From positions 1-41,242 of the forward strand of contig JABDHD010000028.1 in the NCBI GenBank assembly GCA_013285685.1: a stretch of DNA of 41,242 nucleotides, written 5' to 3'. Under the pieces are notes generated by a model. The model searched no databases. It was not told where the DNA came from and worked only from the letters and a program-made list of their open reading frames with translations. A program made the position numbers and the translations under genes. The stretch is from Bacteroidota bacterium. GTDB lineage: Bacteria > Bacteroidota > Bacteroidia > Sphingobacteriales > Sphingobacteriaceae. Positions 25,139 through 32,510 of this stretch are shown here, piece by piece (position 1 is the first letter of the stretch; the number at the start of each line of letters is the position of its first letter).

Positions 25139-25867
25139 ATGAACATCCTCGGCATCATCCCGGCCCGCTATGCTTCCACCCGTTTTCCAGGGAAACCGCT
25201 TGTGGATATTGCCGGGAAAAGCATGATCCAGCGGGTTTATGAACAAAGCAAAAAGTGTATTCATTTAGCCGAAGTCATCGTAGCTACAGATGACGAACGC
25301 ATTTATAAGCATGTGCATGATTTTGGCGGATCGGCCATCATTACTTCACCGCTCCATCAAAGCGGTACCGACCGCTGTGCTGAAGTAGCCCTGCAGCATC
25401 CACAATACGATGTAATTATCAATATCCAGGGCGACGAACCTTTTATCGACCCTGAACAGATCAGCAAACTCGTTTTTTGTTTTAACGATGCAGGCACACA
25501 AATTGCCACGCTGGTCAAGAAAATCCAAACTAACGAAGAGTTGTTCAACGTCAACTCGCCTAAAGTGGTGATCAATAAACTATCCGAAGCGGTTTATTTC
25601 TCCCGCTCGCCACTGCCGCATATTCGGGGGCAGGAACCGGAAAATTGGCTAAACCATTTTACTTATTTTAAACATATCGGCATTTATGGTTACCGGGCTG
25701 ATATTTTGCAGCAGATAACCAAATTGCCTGTATCATCGCTGGAAAAAGCTGAAAGCCTGGAGCAATTACGATGGATTGAGATTGGATACCGTATAAAAGT
25801 GGCGGAAACAGAGTTGGAAACTTATGCAGTGGATACGCCGGAAGATTTGGAAAAATTGAAACAATAA
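25139..25867 (+). CDS. kdsB: 3-deoxy-manno-octulosonate cytidylyltransferase (CMP-KDO synthetase)
   Basis: Activates KDO with CTP for lipopolysaccharide inner-core synthesis; cytoplasmic, 242 residues, the usual length. The N-terminus is MNILGIIPARYASTRFPGKPLVDI, carrying the nucleotide-binding R-x-x-S-x-R-x-P-G-K pattern. Further family motifs are EVIVATDDERI, SGTDRCAEV, INIQGDEPFIDPEQI, YFSRSPLPHIRG, HIGIYGYR, and SLEKAESLEQLRWIEIGYRIKV. Its presence confirms an LPS-bearing Gram-negative host. A nonamer repeat array abuts its start codon. Confidence 0.97.
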   Translation: MNILGIIPARYASTRFPGKPLVDIAGKSMIQRVYEQSKKCIHLAEVIVATDDERIYKHVHDFGGSAIITSPLHQSGTDRCAEVALQHPQYDVIINIQGDEPFIDPEQISKLVFCFNDAGTQIATLVKKIQTNEELFNVNSPKVVINKLSEAVYFSRSPLPHIRGQEPENWLNHFTYFKHIGIYGYRADILQQITKLPVSSLEKAESLEQLRWIEIGYRIKVAETELETYAVDTPEDLEKLKQ

Positions 25868-25896
25868 AGTTACATTAGGCCATCAAAACCGTTAAA

Positions 25897-26550
25897 ATGA
25901 AATTCCGCCCAATTCTGTTTATCACTTTGTTTAGTTTATTAATGCCTTGCGAAAGCGCATTTTGCCAGGGACGATTTCCGGCAGCCAAAAATGATCCTGA
26001 TAAATTATTCACCGGATACATTGTAAACAATACCGGCGATACCGTAAAATGCGAATTCAAAAAACCGACTTTAGGTCAGTTAAAGTACAGACCCGTCAAT
26101 TCAACCGAAAAATTCAAAAAGCCGTCGATTGACGCGGTTAAAGAGTATTATTCGGCGTATGACACTACCGTTTATGTCGCGTTGGTTACCGATACTGCTT
26201 CTACAGACCTGGAGTACCTGAAACGGCTTGAAAATGGTGCAATCAAACTTTACGAAGAAGACGTTACAGCGTCGGCAATGTATATGAATGGGATGTGGTC
26301 GGGAGGCGGTACCTCCGTTTATTACTATATCAACAAAAACGACGGATTACTGAAGCAAATAAAATCAAACACACTTATTACCGGCGGCGGCAGCAGGAAA
26401 ACACGCCGGGAATATCTTTACGATCTTTTTTCTGACGATCCGGCATTGGCTGAAAAATTTAAGGAAGACCAGAATTTTGATTTAAAAACATTGCGCCACT
26501 ACATTAGCACTTACAATGCGGACAAATCCGCCACAGTCAAAAGCAAATAA
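25897..26550 (+). CDS. Exported protein of unknown function, related to the next gene
   Basis: A 217-residue protein with a signal peptide (MKFRPILFITLFSLLMPCESAFCQ). The mature part opens with TGYIVNNTGDTVKCEFKKPTLGQLKYRPVNS, then IDAVKEYYSAYDTTVYVAL, LENGAIKLYEEDV, and a C-terminal helical part, LYDLFSDDPALAEKFKEDQNFDLKTLRHYISTYN. The order GDT, a small beta barrel, KEYYS, LYE and a closing helix ending in YN is also found in the protein at 26600, so the two are diverged tandem paralogues. It is probably periplasmic or surface located. No catalytic motif is recognised. Confidence 0.75.
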   Translation: MKFRPILFITLFSLLMPCESAFCQGRFPAAKNDPDKLFTGYIVNNTGDTVKCEFKKPTLGQLKYRPVNSTEKFKKPSIDAVKEYYSAYDTTVYVALVTDTASTDLEYLKRLENGAIKLYEEDVTASAMYMNGMWSGGGTSVYYYINKNDGLLKQIKSNTLITGGGSRKTRREYLYDLFSDDPALAEKFKEDQNFDLKTLRHYISTYNADKSATVKSK

Positions 26551-26599
26551 TTACCCCTCGCCCCTGCGGATATATTTATTAATCAATTATTAATCAGTT

Positions 26600-27208
26600 A
26601 TGACCACTTTCATTAAAAAGACCATCCTTTTAAGCGTTATCTCGTTATCAGCTGTGTCGCTGAAATCCCACAGCCAGGACATCGTCATCACCGACAAACA
26701 CGATACCATACACTGCAAACTGTCGCGGGGGTGGATGGGGGTAATCAAATACAAAACAGATAAGGGCGATCCCATTAAAATAGAGTTGGGTAATGTGCGC
26801 GAATTTTATTCAGAAAACAAAAAAATGTGGGTCAGGAGGGTTTATATAACCAGTTCACGAATTCCATGTTTTGTTGATGTATTGGTAACAGGTAAATTAA
26901 ATTTATATGAAATGAGTGGCAAGCTTACTTATTACGATGGCTCGCTCACTTACGCCCATATAGACCCGATGTCTACCTCACACGTCCCCCCTACAAAAAC
27001 CCAGGATTTCGTGGCAAAAACCACGGATACCGCAGAAGTGGTAATGGACGATGATATTTCGCGCGGCAAAAACAAGGAACTGCTTGATGCTAAATTCGTC
27101 CCATTTATACAGGATAACAAGGACGTTTATAACCGCTACCAGGCAGAAGGCCATATCAGTTTTGGTGAACTTAAAAAACTGGTTGAAATGTATAACGGCA
27201 GTAAATAA
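26600..27208 (+). CDS. Exported protein of unknown function, diverged paralogue of the preceding gene
   Basis: A 202-residue protein with a signal peptide (MTTFIKKTILLSVISLSAVSLKSHSQ). The mature part runs DIVITDKHDTIHCKLSRGWMGVIKYKTDKG, then VREFYSENKKMWVRRV, VTGKLNLYEMSG, and a C-terminal FIQDNKDVYNRYQAEGHISFGELKKLVEMYN. This parallels the preceding protein (GDT/HDT, KEYYS/REFYS, IKLYE/LNLYE, STYN/EMYN). It lies 49 nt after that gene. No transmembrane helix beyond the signal and no known active site is seen. Function unknown. Confidence 0.75.
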   Translation: MTTFIKKTILLSVISLSAVSLKSHSQDIVITDKHDTIHCKLSRGWMGVIKYKTDKGDPIKIELGNVREFYSENKKMWVRRVYITSSRIPCFVDVLVTGKLNLYEMSGKLTYYDGSLTYAHIDPMSTSHVPPTKTQDFVAKTTDTAEVVMDDDISRGKNKELLDAKFVPFIQDNKDVYNRYQAEGHISFGELKKLVEMYNGSK

Positions 27209-27311
27209 GTTAAGATACTTTGTTTCAGGCTTTCCAAAATTGAATTGGCCCCCAGTTCGCCATAATATTTTGCGTTTTTATCAACATCTCAGGAAAACCC
27301 TGAAATTTTCG

Positions 27312-27319
27312 TACTTTTG
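27312..27319 (+). promoter_or_regulatory. Candidate -7 promoter element of pyrG
   Basis: TACTTTTG matches TAnnTTTG exactly and ends 23 nt before the pyrG ATG at 27343. No clear -33 TTTG is seen upstream. Confidence 0.5.
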
Positions 27320-27342
27320 TATCCCGTACACAAACAAAAATC

Positions 27343-28953
27343 ATGACTAAGTATATATTTGTTACGGGCGGCGTTACTTCGTCGTTAGGGAAAGGTATTA
27401 TATCTGCATCCCTTGCCAAACTCCTCCAGGCGCGCGGTTACCGCGTAACCATCCAGAAGTTCGACCCTTATATCAACATCGACCCGGGAACATTAAACCC
27501 TTACGAGCACGGTGAATGCTATGTTACCGAAGACGGCGCCGAAACCGACCTTGACCTGGGCCATTACGAGCGTTTTTTAAATACCCCTACGTCGCGGGCC
27601 AATAACATTACAACCGGCCGCATTTATCAAAATGTGATCAACCGGGAGCGACAGGGGGATTTTTTGGGCAAAACGGTGCAGGTAGTGCCGCACATTACCG
27701 ATGAGATTAAACGAAACATCCGGATACTTGGCGAAAGCGGCGACTACGATATTGTGATAACCGAATTGGGCGGCACGGTGGGCGACATCGAATCGCTGCC
27801 TTATATTGAAGCGGTGAGGCAGTTCAGGTGGGAGATCGGCTCGGGGAATTCATTGGTTATACATTTGACGCTGATCCCATTTTTGGCAGCCGCCGGCGAA
27901 TTGAAAACCAAACCCACGCAGCACTCGGTTAAGATGTTATTGGAGTATGGTATACAGCCGGACATCCTGGTTTGCCGTACCGAGCATCACCTGACGATGG
28001 ACATCCGCAAAAAGATAGCCTTGTTTTGCAATGTAAACGTAAATGCGGTTATCGAATCGATAGACGCATCCACCATATACGATGTGCCGTTGCTGATGCT
28101 GAAAGAGCAACTGGACCGCACCGTACTTACCAAATTAAAGCTGTCGCACAAAAACGAACCGGACCTGGAAAGCTGGAAAGACTTTTTAGGCCGCCTGAAA
28201 AACCCAACGTCTGAAGTGAGGATCGGCCTGGTGGGTAAGTACGTTGAGCTGCCTGATGCTTATAAATCCATCAGCGAGTCGTTTATCCATGCCGGCGCCA
28301 AAAACGAGTGCAAGGTAAAGGTTGAATACATCCCGTCTGAAACACTTACTCCCGGCAATGCGGTTGAGCGCCTGAAAGGCCTGCATGGCGTTTTGGTGGC
28401 CCCCGGCTTTGGCGAACGTGGTTTTGAAGGAAAAATAGAGGCGATACGCTACGTGCGCGAAAACAATATTCCGTTTTTTGGTATCTGCCTGGGCATGCAA
28501 TGCGCCGTTGTTGAATTTGCACGCCATGTACTCGGAATGACCGAAGCCAGCAGCACGGAGATGAACCCGGCAACGCCCTTCCCCGTGATCAGCATGATGG
28601 AAGAGCAGAAAAAGATCATCGCAAAAGGCGGCACCATGCGCCTTGGGGCCTACGCCTGCGATGTTAAAAAATCGAGTAAAGTGGCCAATTACTATGGTAA
28701 GAGCCATATTTCCGAGCGCCACAGGCATCGTTACGAGTTTAATAACGACTATCTTAAACAATACGAACATGCCGGCCTGGTACCAACCGGCTTTAACCCG
28801 GAAAATAACCTTGTCGAGATCGTAGAGCTAAAAAACCACCCGTTTTTCATAGGCACGCAATTTCATCCCGAATTAAAATCAACTGTTGCAAATCCGCACC
28901 CACTTTTTATTAACTTTGTCGCCGCTTCGCTGGCTTTTGCCCGTAAGAAATAA
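27343..28953 (+). CDS. pyrG: CTP synthase
   Basis: Converts UTP to CTP using glutamine, the final step of pyrimidine nucleotide synthesis; cytoplasmic, 536 residues, full length. The synthetase domain starts MTKYIFVTGGVTSSLGKGIISASLAKLLQARGY (P-loop-like) and continues KFDPYINIDPGTLNPYEHGECYVTEDGAETDLDLGHYERF. The glutaminase domain has APGFGERGFEGK, the nucleophile Cys in FFGICLGMQCAVVEFARHV, and the His-Glu pair in GTQFHPELKS. It is followed 20 nt later by yidC, so the two are probably one operon. Confidence 0.98.
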   Translation: MTKYIFVTGGVTSSLGKGIISASLAKLLQARGYRVTIQKFDPYINIDPGTLNPYEHGECYVTEDGAETDLDLGHYERFLNTPTSRANNITTGRIYQNVINRERQGDFLGKTVQVVPHITDEIKRNIRILGESGDYDIVITELGGTVGDIESLPYIEAVRQFRWEIGSGNSLVIHLTLIPFLAAAGELKTKPTQHSVKMLLEYGIQPDILVCRTEHHLTMDIRKKIALFCNVNVNAVIESIDASTIYDVPLLMLKEQLDRTVLTKLKLSHKNEPDLESWKDFLGRLKNPTSEVRIGLVGKYVELPDAYKSISESFIHAGAKNECKVKVEYIPSETLTPGNAVERLKGLHGVLVAPGFGERGFEGKIEAIRYVRENNIPFFGICLGMQCAVVEFARHVLGMTEASSTEMNPATPFPVISMMEEQKKIIAKGGTMRLGAYACDVKKSSKVANYYGKSHISERHRHRYEFNNDYLKQYEHAGLVPTGFNPENNLVEIVELKNHPFFIGTQFHPELKSTVANPHPLFINFVAASLAFARKK

Positions 28954-28973
28954 GTTACGTACGACACACACAA

Positions 28974-30818
28974 ATGGATAAGAATACATTCACAGGGTTA
29001 TTCCTGATCATGATCATAATGGGGGTTTCTGTTTTTTTATGGAAGCCCAGCGATACCGAACTAAAGAAAGAGGCCATACGGATGCATGCCGATTCCGTTA
29101 AAAAAGGACTCATAGCAAAAAAAAATGCGATAGTTGCAAAAACCCCTGATTCCGCAAAAGCTGCAGCAAGCACGAAGGTTGACTCAGCATTGTTAAAACA
29201 ACCATTCGGCGCCAGCACTGTTGGTACCGAGAAAATGGTTACCCTGGAAAACGCCGATATTATTGTAAAACTCAGCACGCTTGGCGGCAAAGTTTCGTCA
29301 GTTGAACTAAAAAACTACAAGACTTATAACCATAAGCCGCTGGTGCTATTTGATGGCGAAAAGAGTCATTTTGGCCTGGATTTTAATGCAGGCAGCAATA
29401 GCATCAAAACCGATAACCTATACTTTACGCCCAGCGCCGATCAACTGCAGGTAGCCGCAAAGGATTCCGGTTCGGTTACTATGCGTCTGAGCTACAGCCC
29501 GACGCAATATATCGACTATATCTACTCGTTAAAAGGCACCGGATTTAAAGTTGGTTTAACTATAAAGCCGGTGGGACTTGACCAGGTTATCGCCAACAAC
29601 AATTCGCTCAATATCAACTGGAGCGCCAGCATGCGTAAACAGGAGATGGATATTGAGCAGGAAAGACGTTATACCACCATATACGACATCAACAATGAGG
29701 GCTCGATTGATTACCTAAGCTCCAATAAGGATGACTCCACAACTGTCGCCGACAAAAAACTGCAATGGATATCGTTCCAGGCACACTTTTTTTCGGGGGT
29801 GATCATCGCTGATAAAGGCTTTGATAAGTCGCATATTACAGTTAACACCGATGCCGCAGACAGCCTGCACAGCAAGCAAATGGGCGCCAGCCTCAACCTT
29901 ACCCGCAATGGCGATGGTACTTTCCCGCTATTATTTTACTTTGGCCCCAATAAGTACGATATTTTAAAAGCACAGGGCCACGATCTTCAAAAGCAGATAT
30001 ACATGGGCTGGGCGCCATTCGCGCTGATCAACCGGTTTGCGGTGCTGCCGGTGTTTAATTTCCTTGTTCAGTTTACGTCCAATTATGGTTTGATCATATT
30101 AGGGTTAACATTGATATTAAAGTTGGTTTTGTCGCCGCTTACTTATAAGTCATATCTTTCTATGGCCAAAATGCGGGTTTTAAAACCCGAAATGGATGAA
30201 ATTAAGGCGAAAGTCGGGGACGATAACGCAGCGTTATTACAGCAGGAATACATGAAGCTGTATAAAAAAGCAGGCGTAAACCCATTAGGCGGGTGTTTGC
30301 CGCTACTGATACAAATGCCTATTGTGTTTGCCTTTTTCCGATTCTTCCCGAGTTTATTTGAATTGAGGGGGCAAAGCTTCTTGTGGATGCATGACCTGTC
30401 TACTTACGACACGGTTATTACCTTCCATGCCCTGCCGATCCTTGGGTGGACACACCTTAGCGTGATGTGTTTGTTTATGACGGCGTCGACACTGATATAC
30501 ACCTACTTTAACAACCAGATATCGGGTGCAACCGGCCAGATGAAATATATCGGGTATATTACACCCATAATCTTCCTCGGCGCACTAAACAGCTACCCTT
30601 CAGGTTTAAACTACTATTATTTCCTGGCCAATATGCTCACCTTCACCCAGCAATACATCATCCGTTTGATGGTTGACGACAAAAAAATACACGAGCAGAT
30701 ACAGGAAAACAAAAAGAAACCCGACGTAAAAAAGAAGGCCAGCGGTTTCCAGGCAAAGATGGAAGAAATAATGCGCCAAAAACAACAACAGCAGCTGCCG
30801 CAGGGTAAGAAGAAGTAG
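28974..30818 (+). CDS. yidC: Membrane protein insertase YidC
   Basis: Inner-membrane insertase and foldase for membrane proteins, 614 residues. An N-terminal helix (TGLFLIMIIMGVSVFLW) is followed by a large periplasmic beta domain at about 75-335. The conserved C-terminal membrane core begins near residue 350 (VLPVFNFLVQFTSNYGLIILGLTLILKLVLSPLTYKSYLSMAKM). It includes LYKKAGVNPLGGCLPLLIQMPIVFAFFRFFP and a final pair of helices. The tail after about residue 570 is strongly basic with Gln runs (RQKQQQQLPQGKKK), typical of ribosome-contacting tails in this phylum. It is downstream of pyrG in an apparent operon that ends in a terminator nested inside a repeat array. Confidence 0.96.
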   Translation: MDKNTFTGLFLIMIIMGVSVFLWKPSDTELKKEAIRMHADSVKKGLIAKKNAIVAKTPDSAKAAASTKVDSALLKQPFGASTVGTEKMVTLENADIIVKLSTLGGKVSSVELKNYKTYNHKPLVLFDGEKSHFGLDFNAGSNSIKTDNLYFTPSADQLQVAAKDSGSVTMRLSYSPTQYIDYIYSLKGTGFKVGLTIKPVGLDQVIANNNSLNINWSASMRKQEMDIEQERRYTTIYDINNEGSIDYLSSNKDDSTTVADKKLQWISFQAHFFSGVIIADKGFDKSHITVNTDAADSLHSKQMGASLNLTRNGDGTFPLLFYFGPNKYDILKAQGHDLQKQIYMGWAPFALINRFAVLPVFNFLVQFTSNYGLIILGLTLILKLVLSPLTYKSYLSMAKMRVLKPEMDEIKAKVGDDNAALLQQEYMKLYKKAGVNPLGGCLPLLIQMPIVFAFFRFFPSLFELRGQSFLWMHDLSTYDTVITFHALPILGWTHLSVMCLFMTASTLIYTYFNNQISGATGQMKYIGYITPIIFLGALNSYPSGLNYYYFLANMLTFTQQYIIRLMVDDKKIHEQIQENKKKPDVKKKASGFQAKMEEIMRQKQQQQLPQGKKK

Positions 30819-30822
30819 TTTG

Positions 30823-30972
30823 GTTCATGGTTCATAGCAGGAGCTAAGTCGATAAAACTAAATATTCGAAAGCCGAAATCAGATAATGGTTTCGGCTTTT
30901 TTGTTCCTCCAATCCTTTCCACCATGAACTTTTCTACTATGAACTATCCCGCACGTGCGGGATGAACTATGA
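30823..30972. repeat. GTTCATG heptamer inverted array after yidC, with a terminator and a palindrome nested in it
   Basis: The left arm, 30823-30836, has GTTCATG and GTTCATA, followed by the core CATAGCAGGAG (30833-30843). The right arm, about 30931-30972, has CATGAAC and CTATGAA units. Within the right arm, 30947-30962 is the perfect palindrome TCCCGCACGTGCGGGA. Deleting 16 bp (CCCGCACGTGCGGGAT) restores an uninterrupted 7-nt phase of CTATGAA units. The terminator at 30870-30902 sits in the loop between the arms. Confidence 0.88.
30870..30902 (+). terminator. Intrinsic terminator of the pyrG-yidC operon
   Basis: AAGCCGAAA pairs with TTTCGGCTT around TCAGATAATGG, followed by a run of T. It lies about 50 nt after the yidC stop, between the two arms of the heptamer array. 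Confidence 0.85.
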
Positions 30973-31016
30973 GCAAATTTTCAACTTTCCACTAAAATAA
31001 TTAGCAAAAAAATATA

Positions 31017-31024
31017 TACATTTA
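31017..31024 (+). promoter_or_regulatory. Candidate -7 promoter element of the exonuclease/GIY-YIG gene
   Basis: TACATTTA resembles TAnnTTTG and ends 5 nt before the ATG at 31030, which would give a leaderless or nearly leaderless transcript. Confidence 0.35.
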
Positions 31025-31029
31025 CACCG

Positions 31030-32394
31030 ATGTATGCCATTGTGGATATTGAGACTACCGGGGGGCATGCCAGCGCAAATGGCATTACCGAGATAGCCAT
31101 ATGCATCCACAACGGTAAGAAAGTAGTTGAGCGCTATTCTACCCTGGTTAACCCCAAAAGGGAAATTCCCATTTACATCAGCGCCCTCACCGGCATCACC
31201 AACGATATGGTGCAGGATGCCCCGCCTTTTGAAGATGTTGCGCACGATGTTTTTCACCTGCTGAACAATAAAATCTTCGTCGCCCACAATGTAAACTTCG
31301 ATCACTCATTTGTTCGTTACCATTTAGCCGCCGCCGGCTATGAGCTGCATTGCAACAAGCTATGTACCGTAAGGCTCGGGCGCAAAATACTACCCGGACT
31401 TCCCTCCTACAGCCTGGGCAAATTATGCCGGCATTTAGGGATTGAAAACGGGAACCGCCACCGTGCAGCGGGCGATGCCGAAGCAACATCGAAATTATTC
31501 TCGCTGCTTTTGCAGAGCGATAAAGACGATCACATTCAAAAGGCCCTGAAGCAAAACTCAAAAGAACAAGTTTTGCCGGCTAACCTGCCTAAACAGGATG
31601 TGGAGGCGCTGCCCATGTCGCCGGGGGTCTACTATTTCCACGATCAAAAAGGGAAGGTGATCTATGTCGGTAAAGCCAAAAATATTAAAAAACGCGTTTG
31701 CAGCCATTTTACAGGAAACAATCCCGGGCCGCAGCGGCAAGAGTTTTTGCGGAATATTCACCATATCAGCCACCAGCTTTGCGGCACCGAGTTGATCGCA
31801 TTTGTGATGGAAGCCGTGGAGATCAAGCGCCTTTGGCCAAAATACAACCGATCGTTAAAGCGCTTTGAACAGGCCTATAGCCTTTACGCCTTTGAGGACC
31901 AGCGCGGATACCTGAGGCTGGCCGTTGATAAACACCGAAAGATGACCGGCTCTATTTACAGCTGCAACACCCTGTTCGAGGGGCGCAGCATATTACTGCG
32001 ACTGATTGAGGGTTATGAACTTTGCCCTAAACTATGTTTCATACAGAATAATACCCAGCAATGCACCGGTATCAATGGCGTCAATTGCGCCTGCGAAGGC
32101 ATTGAGACACCCGAGGTTTACAACAAAAAGGTAATGGCAGCTATCGATGAACTAAACGAAGCGCTGCCCACCTTCGCCATCCGGGATGCCGGGCGTACCG
32201 ACGAAGAGCACAGCTGCCTGCTGATTGAAAAAGGTAAATTTTATGGAATGGGTTATATATCGCACTACTTTGATGTAGATAACCTGCAGCAACTAAAAAA
32301 TCACCTTACCCCCTATCCCGGCAATGATTATATCCGGGCCATGGTAGCCGGGTATGCCACACGCTTTCCCGAAAGGAAAGTGGTGTTTTCGTAA
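31030..32394 (+). CDS. DnaQ-like 3'-5' exonuclease fused to a UvrC-type GIY-YIG nuclease domain
   Basis: A 454-residue two-nuclease fusion. Residues 1-165 are a DEDDh exonuclease: motif I is VDIETTGG (Asp6, Glu8), motif II is VAHNVNFDHSF, and motif III is HRAAGDAEAT. Residues about 195-275 are a GIY-YIG domain (SPGVYYFHDQKGKVIYVGKAKNIKKRVCSHF, then ELIAFVMEAVEIKRLWPKYN), like the UvrC/Cho N-terminal half. The C-terminal 170 residues are less familiar and carry a cysteine cluster (LCPKLCFIQNNTQQCTG...NCACEG), possibly metal binding. Similar fusions are known, including in actinobacteria, and are presumed to act in DNA repair. The role is not settled. It stands alone between repeat arrays. Confidence 0.93.
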   Translation: MYAIVDIETTGGHASANGITEIAICIHNGKKVVERYSTLVNPKREIPIYISALTGITNDMVQDAPPFEDVAHDVFHLLNNKIFVAHNVNFDHSFVRYHLAAAGYELHCNKLCTVRLGRKILPGLPSYSLGKLCRHLGIENGNRHRAAGDAEATSKLFSLLLQSDKDDHIQKALKQNSKEQVLPANLPKQDVEALPMSPGVYYFHDQKGKVIYVGKAKNIKKRVCSHFTGNNPGPQRQEFLRNIHHISHQLCGTELIAFVMEAVEIKRLWPKYNRSLKRFEQAYSLYAFEDQRGYLRLAVDKHRKMTGSIYSCNTLFEGRSILLRLIEGYELCPKLCFIQNNTQQCTGINGVNCACEGIETPEVYNKKVMAAIDELNEALPTFAIRDAGRTDEEHSCLLIEKGKFYGMGYISHYFDVDNLQQLKNHLTPYPGNDYIRAMVAGYATRFPERKVVFS

Positions 32395-32472
32395 TAATTA
32401 TAATCATTTTTCAGCATTAAAATAATCCGGACGTTTTCGCTGAAAATGTTGCATTATAAAATTATTTTAATT

Positions 32473-32491
32473 TACTTTGTTTTACAAAGTA
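32473..32491 (+). promoter_or_regulatory. Inverted repeat TACTTTG-N5-CAAAGTA upstream of the radical SAM gene
   Basis: TACTTTG (32473-32479) and CAAAGTA (32485-32491) form a perfect 7-bp dyad, 19 nt before the start at 32511. The left half coincides with a plausible -7 box (TACTTTGT), so a repressor bound here would cover the promoter. Confidence 0.5.
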
Positions 32492-32510
32492 CTTTTTAAT
32501 AAAATTGACA

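Noticed and set aside
28186..28770. Long antisense ORF inside pyrG (and similar ones inside queA, the kinase and rho)
   Set aside because: They mirror the reading frame of well-recognised genes, have no family resemblance and no plausible start context.
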